From NCBI RefSeq assembly GCF_001613385.1, contig NZ_BDCG01000015.1:1-64000 (forward strand): 64,000 nt of DNA, given 5' to 3'. The position numbers and the translations under genes were made by a program. Shown piece after piece: positions 61,574-64,000 of this stretch. Position 1 is the first letter of the stretch; the number at the start of each line of letters is the position of its first letter. The notes beneath the pieces are model-generated. The model did no database searches, was not told the origin of the DNA, and saw only the letters and a program-made list of their open reading frames with translations. This DNA is from Nocardia flavorosea NBRC 108225 (lineage in GTDB: Bacteria; Actinomycetota; Actinomycetes; Mycobacteriales; Mycobacteriaceae).

Positions 61574-61602
61574 GCGTGGGCGCGGATCAGACGCGCCCAC
61601 GC
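61574..61602. terminator. Bidirectional hairpin between convergent genes
   Basis: Arms GCGTGGGCGCG and CGCGCCCACGC pair perfectly (11 bp) around a 7-base loop. It begins 9 bases after the mspA stop and overlaps the end of the opposing carrier-protein gene, the usual place for a shared terminator. Confidence 0.7.
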
Positions 61603-62597
61603 AGGATCTCGGGGCCGAGGCGCCGCGCGAGATCCCAGACCACCGGTCCGTCCCGGACCACGTCCATATGCCCGCCCGCGACGGTGACCACCGGGATCTC
61701 GCCCAGCACGCGCCGCCATCCCGGCAGGTGATGCGCGGTCTGCTCGGTCACCACCGCGAGCGCCGGGAGCCGGTGGGTGCCCAGCCGGTGCCGGTTCTGC
61801 ACCCGGAGCCCGAGCTCGTAGAACAGCTCCTGTTGACGCCCGATCGGCCGGCGCAGCAACCCGGCGGTGAGCATGGCCGTGTACAGACCCAACCGCCGCG
61901 CGAGGGTGCGGCCCTGGACCGGCACTGCCCCGCTGGGCGCCGTTGTCGGTGCATCGAATATCCGGGCCGTGGCGCTGGGTAGCGGCGCGTCCAGCAGCAC
62001 TACCAGGTTGATCTCTTCGCCACGGCGCCGCAATCGTTCGGCCACCTCCAGCACCGCCACCGCACCCATCGAATGTCCGAGCAGGACATAGGGGCCATGG
62101 GGTTGCGCTGCGCGAATGGCGCGGGTCGCGTACCGGACCAGCGACCGCATCCGATAGTGCGCGGCACCGCGACGTTCGAGACCGCGCTGGCAGATCGCCC
62201 GCAACACCACACCGTCGGGCATCCGCGCGGCCAGCGGCACGAACGACCACGAACTTCCACCGGATCCCGGCAGACAGAACACAGTGACCGCGGCGCCGGT
62301 TTCTGCCGGCGCGCGCCCTAACCGGGTGACCGGCGCCGCGCGCATCGAGAAGGCGCGGACCGATTGCCGGTCCAGCAACTCGGCGAGTTCGGCGACGGTG
62401 GCGGCTCCGGCCAGATCGGCGATGGACGGCCGGAGTCCGAAGCGCTGCTCGATCCGGTCGCGTAGTTCCACCACCTGCAACGATGTTCCGCCCAGCGCGG
62501 TAAAGGTGTCGTCCGGACGGATATCGTCCAGCTCGAGCAGATCGCGCCAGATCTCGGCTACCGCGTCGATGGCGATCCGCCGGTCGCGTGCTTTCAT
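61587..62597 (-). CDS. Acyl/peptidyl carrier protein-thioesterase didomain
   Basis: A 336-residue protein. Residues 8-75 are a carrier domain with the phosphopantetheine attachment motif DTFTALGGTSLQVV (Ser39). From about 95 a type I thioesterase alpha/beta-hydrolase follows: VTVFCLPGSGGSSWSFVPLA, nucleophile GHSMGAVAVLEVAERL near 175, and a C-terminal VVTVAGGHMDVV holding the His. This is the terminal module of an NRPS or PKS, but here it stands alone. It may load and release an acyl group for a glycolipid. Its ATG overlaps the stop of the GT2 gene upstream. Confidence 0.88.
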   Translation of the reverse strand: MKARDRRIAIDAVAEIWRDLLELDDIRPDDTFTALGGTSLQVVELRDRIEQRFGLRPSIADLAGAATVAELAELLDRQSVRAFSMRAAPVTRLGRAPAETGAAVTVFCLPGSGGSSWSFVPLAARMPDGVVLRAICQRGLERRGAAHYRMRSLVRYATRAIRAAQPHGPYVLLGHSMGAVAVLEVAERLRRRGEEINLVVLLDAPLPSATARIFDAPTTAPSGAVPVQGRTLARRLGLYTAMLTAGLLRRPIGRQQELFYELGLRVQNRHRLGTHRLPALAVVTEQTAHHLPGWRRVLGEIPVVTVAGGHMDVVRDGPVVWDLARRLGPEILRGRV

Positions 62598-63580
62598 CGG
62601 GTCCTCAAAATTTGTGCGTAACAGCGGGGGAAGGCCAGCAGCACCAGTGCTGCCAACGCGAGCCGGATCCGGCCGGAAGCGGCCAGGCCGATCAGATCGG
62701 CCGGTCGTATCCGCCGCCGGGCCGTCGCTATCGCCCGGGCGGTGTCCTCGCCGGGGTCGGCCCGCATGGCCAGATGGGCCAGCGGGAACACCGATTCCCG
62801 CAGAACGAACGCGGCCGATTCGGAACGTGTGGGAGCCGCGCCGGCGGCGACGAGCGGGGCCAGTGCCCGGTCCGGCAGGGTCGAGAGTTCGAAGGTATGT
62901 GGGTCGAAGGTGGCCGAGGCTGATCCGGGGCGGCGGTGGTATCGGTACGGTGCGGCGGCCACGAGTGCGACGGTGTCCGCCGCACAGGCCAGCGCGATCG
63001 CCGACGCCAGGTCCTCGTAGCGCCGGACCTCGTCCCACGGCCGGTCCGGGAGGAAATCCCGGCGGAACATCTTCGTCGGGGCATAGGCGCGGGCCTGCCC
63101 GCGCATCAGCAGGGTCGCGTACTCGGGCCCGGTGAGTACCGCGCGCGGGGGAGGCGGCTCGTCGATACCTGTGACGGTGCCCTCCGCGTCGACGAGAGTG
63201 GTCCGGCATACCGCGAAATCGTGCCCGGCGATGGCCGCGCGCAGGATCCGCAGCGCGTCCGGTGCGACGGTATCGTCTGCGTCCACGAACCAGACCAGCG
63301 GTGCCCTCGCCTCGGCCAGGCCTCGATTGCGGGCCGCGCCGGGGCCCTGCCGCGCCGGCAGGGTCACCAGTGTGGCGGGTAATCCCGCCGCGGTGAGCGC
63401 GGCCATGGCCAGCGGTCCGCTGTGGTCGTGCGAATGGTCGTCCACCACGATCACGCGGTCGGGGCGCGGCTCGAGCCGGGCCAGGGATCGGACGCAGGCA
63501 CCGAGATGGGCGGCGGCGTCGAACACGGGCACGATCACCTCCACTCCGGAGGGGCGCGCGGGGTCAGCGGGAACGGGCAC
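62594..63580 (-). CDS. GT2 glycosyltransferase
   Basis: A 328-residue GT-A enzyme: VEVIVPVFDAAAHLGACVRS near residue 13, VIVVDDHSHDHSGP, GPGAARNRGLAEARAPLVWF with VDADDTVAPD (DxD near 100), and RRYEDLASAIALACAAD (the catalytic acidic pair) near 190. GTG 63580 is inferred from its 17-base overlap with the preceding gene; later GTG codons are possible. It lies between the carrier-thioesterase gene and another GT2. Confidence 0.85.
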   Translation of the reverse strand: MPVPADPARPSGVEVIVPVFDAAAHLGACVRSLARLEPRPDRVIVVDDHSHDHSGPLAMAALTAAGLPATLVTLPARQGPGAARNRGLAEARAPLVWFVDADDTVAPDALRILRAAIAGHDFAVCRTTLVDAEGTVTGIDEPPPPRAVLTGPEYATLLMRGQARAYAPTKMFRRDFLPDRPWDEVRRYEDLASAIALACAADTVALVAAAPYRYHRRPGSASATFDPHTFELSTLPDRALAPLVAAGAAPTRSESAAFVLRESVFPLAHLAMRADPGEDTARAIATARRRIRPADLIGLAASGRIRLALAALVLLAFPRCYAQILRTR

Positions 63581-64000
63581 GGTACAGCTCCATGAGGCGG
63601 CGGGCGGTATTGGCCGCCACGAATCGGGTGGTTTCCACTCCGGGGCCGCGGCGCAGCGCGCGCCCGGCGGCACGAAGCACTGGTCGCGGACTGTCCACGC
63701 GACCGGGCACCAGCAGGGCCAGTAGTTCGTCGGGCTCGGGCACGGAACGGCCGCGGTGGGCGGCATGAGTCCGGGCGATGGCGCAGTAGGACTCCAGCAG
63801 TTCTTCCCAGCGGGTGCGGGAAGCCTGCCCCGGATGCACGCGATAGGCGGTACCGACCAGCCGCAGGTTGGCGAAGGCGCCGTATTCGCTGAGCTCACAC
63901 CACAGGGCGTAATCCTCACCGAGCCCGCCGGTCTCGCCGCGATAGCCGATGTTGTTGTCCGACAGCATCTGCGCGCGAAACATCACGCTGGAGTGCGCGA
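63564..64000 (-). CDS. GT2 glycosyltransferase, 5' end outside window
   Basis: The C-terminal 145 codons of another GT2 protein; the frame runs on past base 64000. Visible are MMFRAQMLSDNNIGYRGETG, GLGEDYALWCELSEYGAFAN (the ED catalytic region) and VHPGQASRTRWEELL. The N-terminal nucleotide-binding half is not in the window. It is on the same strand and overlaps the next GT2 gene, so more of this locus continues to the right. Confidence 0.85.
   Translation of the reverse strand, partial: AHSSVMFRAQMLSDNNIGYRGETGGLGEDYALWCELSEYGAFANLRLVGTAYRVHPGQASRTRWEELLESYCAIARTHAAHRGRSVPEPDELLALLVPGRVDSPRPVLRAAGRALRRGPGVETTRFVAANTARRLMELYRARSR

Noticed and set aside
1..64000. tRNA, rRNA, CRISPR array or insertion sequence
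   Set aside because: I looked for cloverleaf ends, regularly spaced direct repeats and transposase motifs and found none convincing apart from the short tmRNA-like scar at 38351. A covariance-model scan would be decisive.

Overview
The window is high-G+C actinobacterial DNA, with third codon positions dominated by G and C, frequent GTG starts and many ATGA/GTGA gene overlaps. The gene families point to the Nocardia/Rhodococcus/Mycobacterium group (Mycobacteriales): two MspA-type porins, an MPT70/MPT83-like fasciclin lipoprotein, a SigC-like sigma factor and a mycobacterial-style carotenoid operon. Nocardia is my best guess. No ribosomal or other marker gene is present to settle it.

Layout. 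1-2.1 kb is the end of an integrative element: a RepSA-like replication initiator (cut by the window edge), an excisionase and a tyrosine integrase. 2.4-9.8 kb holds a five-gene minus-strand set (FMN reductase, MFS exporter, NAD(P)-dependent oxidoreductase, arylamine N-acetyltransferase, small secreted protein). A large AfsR/SARP-type regulator is divergent from it. 9.8-17.5 kb is decayed: broken copies of an old yellow enzyme, an ArnT-like glycosyltransferase, a FAD oxidase and a DUF1254 protein sit among intact XRE-regulator, RidA and DUF1254 genes. 17.5-23.1 kb has an MspA porin and a striking three-gene operon: a UDP-sulfoquinovose-synthase-like enzyme, a BcsB-like anchored protein and a processive GT2 synthase. 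24.2-38 kb is a carotenoid island: two CarH/LitR-type MerR regulators, a fasciclin lipoprotein, a lipocalin remnant, and crtE-crtI-crtB-idi-truncated crtYc-methyltransferase-crtU-Rieske. 38.7-52.8 kb carries metal and redox genes: a secreted superoxide dismutase, a metallochaperone, a PepSY protein, a DsbA-like protein, a SigC-like factor, a CtpA/B-type P-ATPase and its zinc-finger neighbour, and a FecBCD-type ABC importer. 52.9-64 kb is a cell-envelope glycan locus: four GT2 proteins, a multi-pass membrane protein, GH16, a methyltransferase, an MspA porin and a free-standing carrier-protein/thioesterase didomain.

How it fits together. A repeat that begins right after the integrase recurs in the same orientation at 15.2, 24.0 and 38.15 kb. 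It looks like an attachment-site family that divides the left 38 kb into modules, and two copies bracket the carotenoid island. Inside that island a short motif (two CGAT cores 11 bp apart) recurs in front of crtE, in the MerR-1/lipocalin gap and upstream of the fasciclin gene. This suggests one light/B12-responsive regulon.

Limits: functions come from reading sequence and remembered family features only. No database search was run. Start codons marked uncertain should be treated so.
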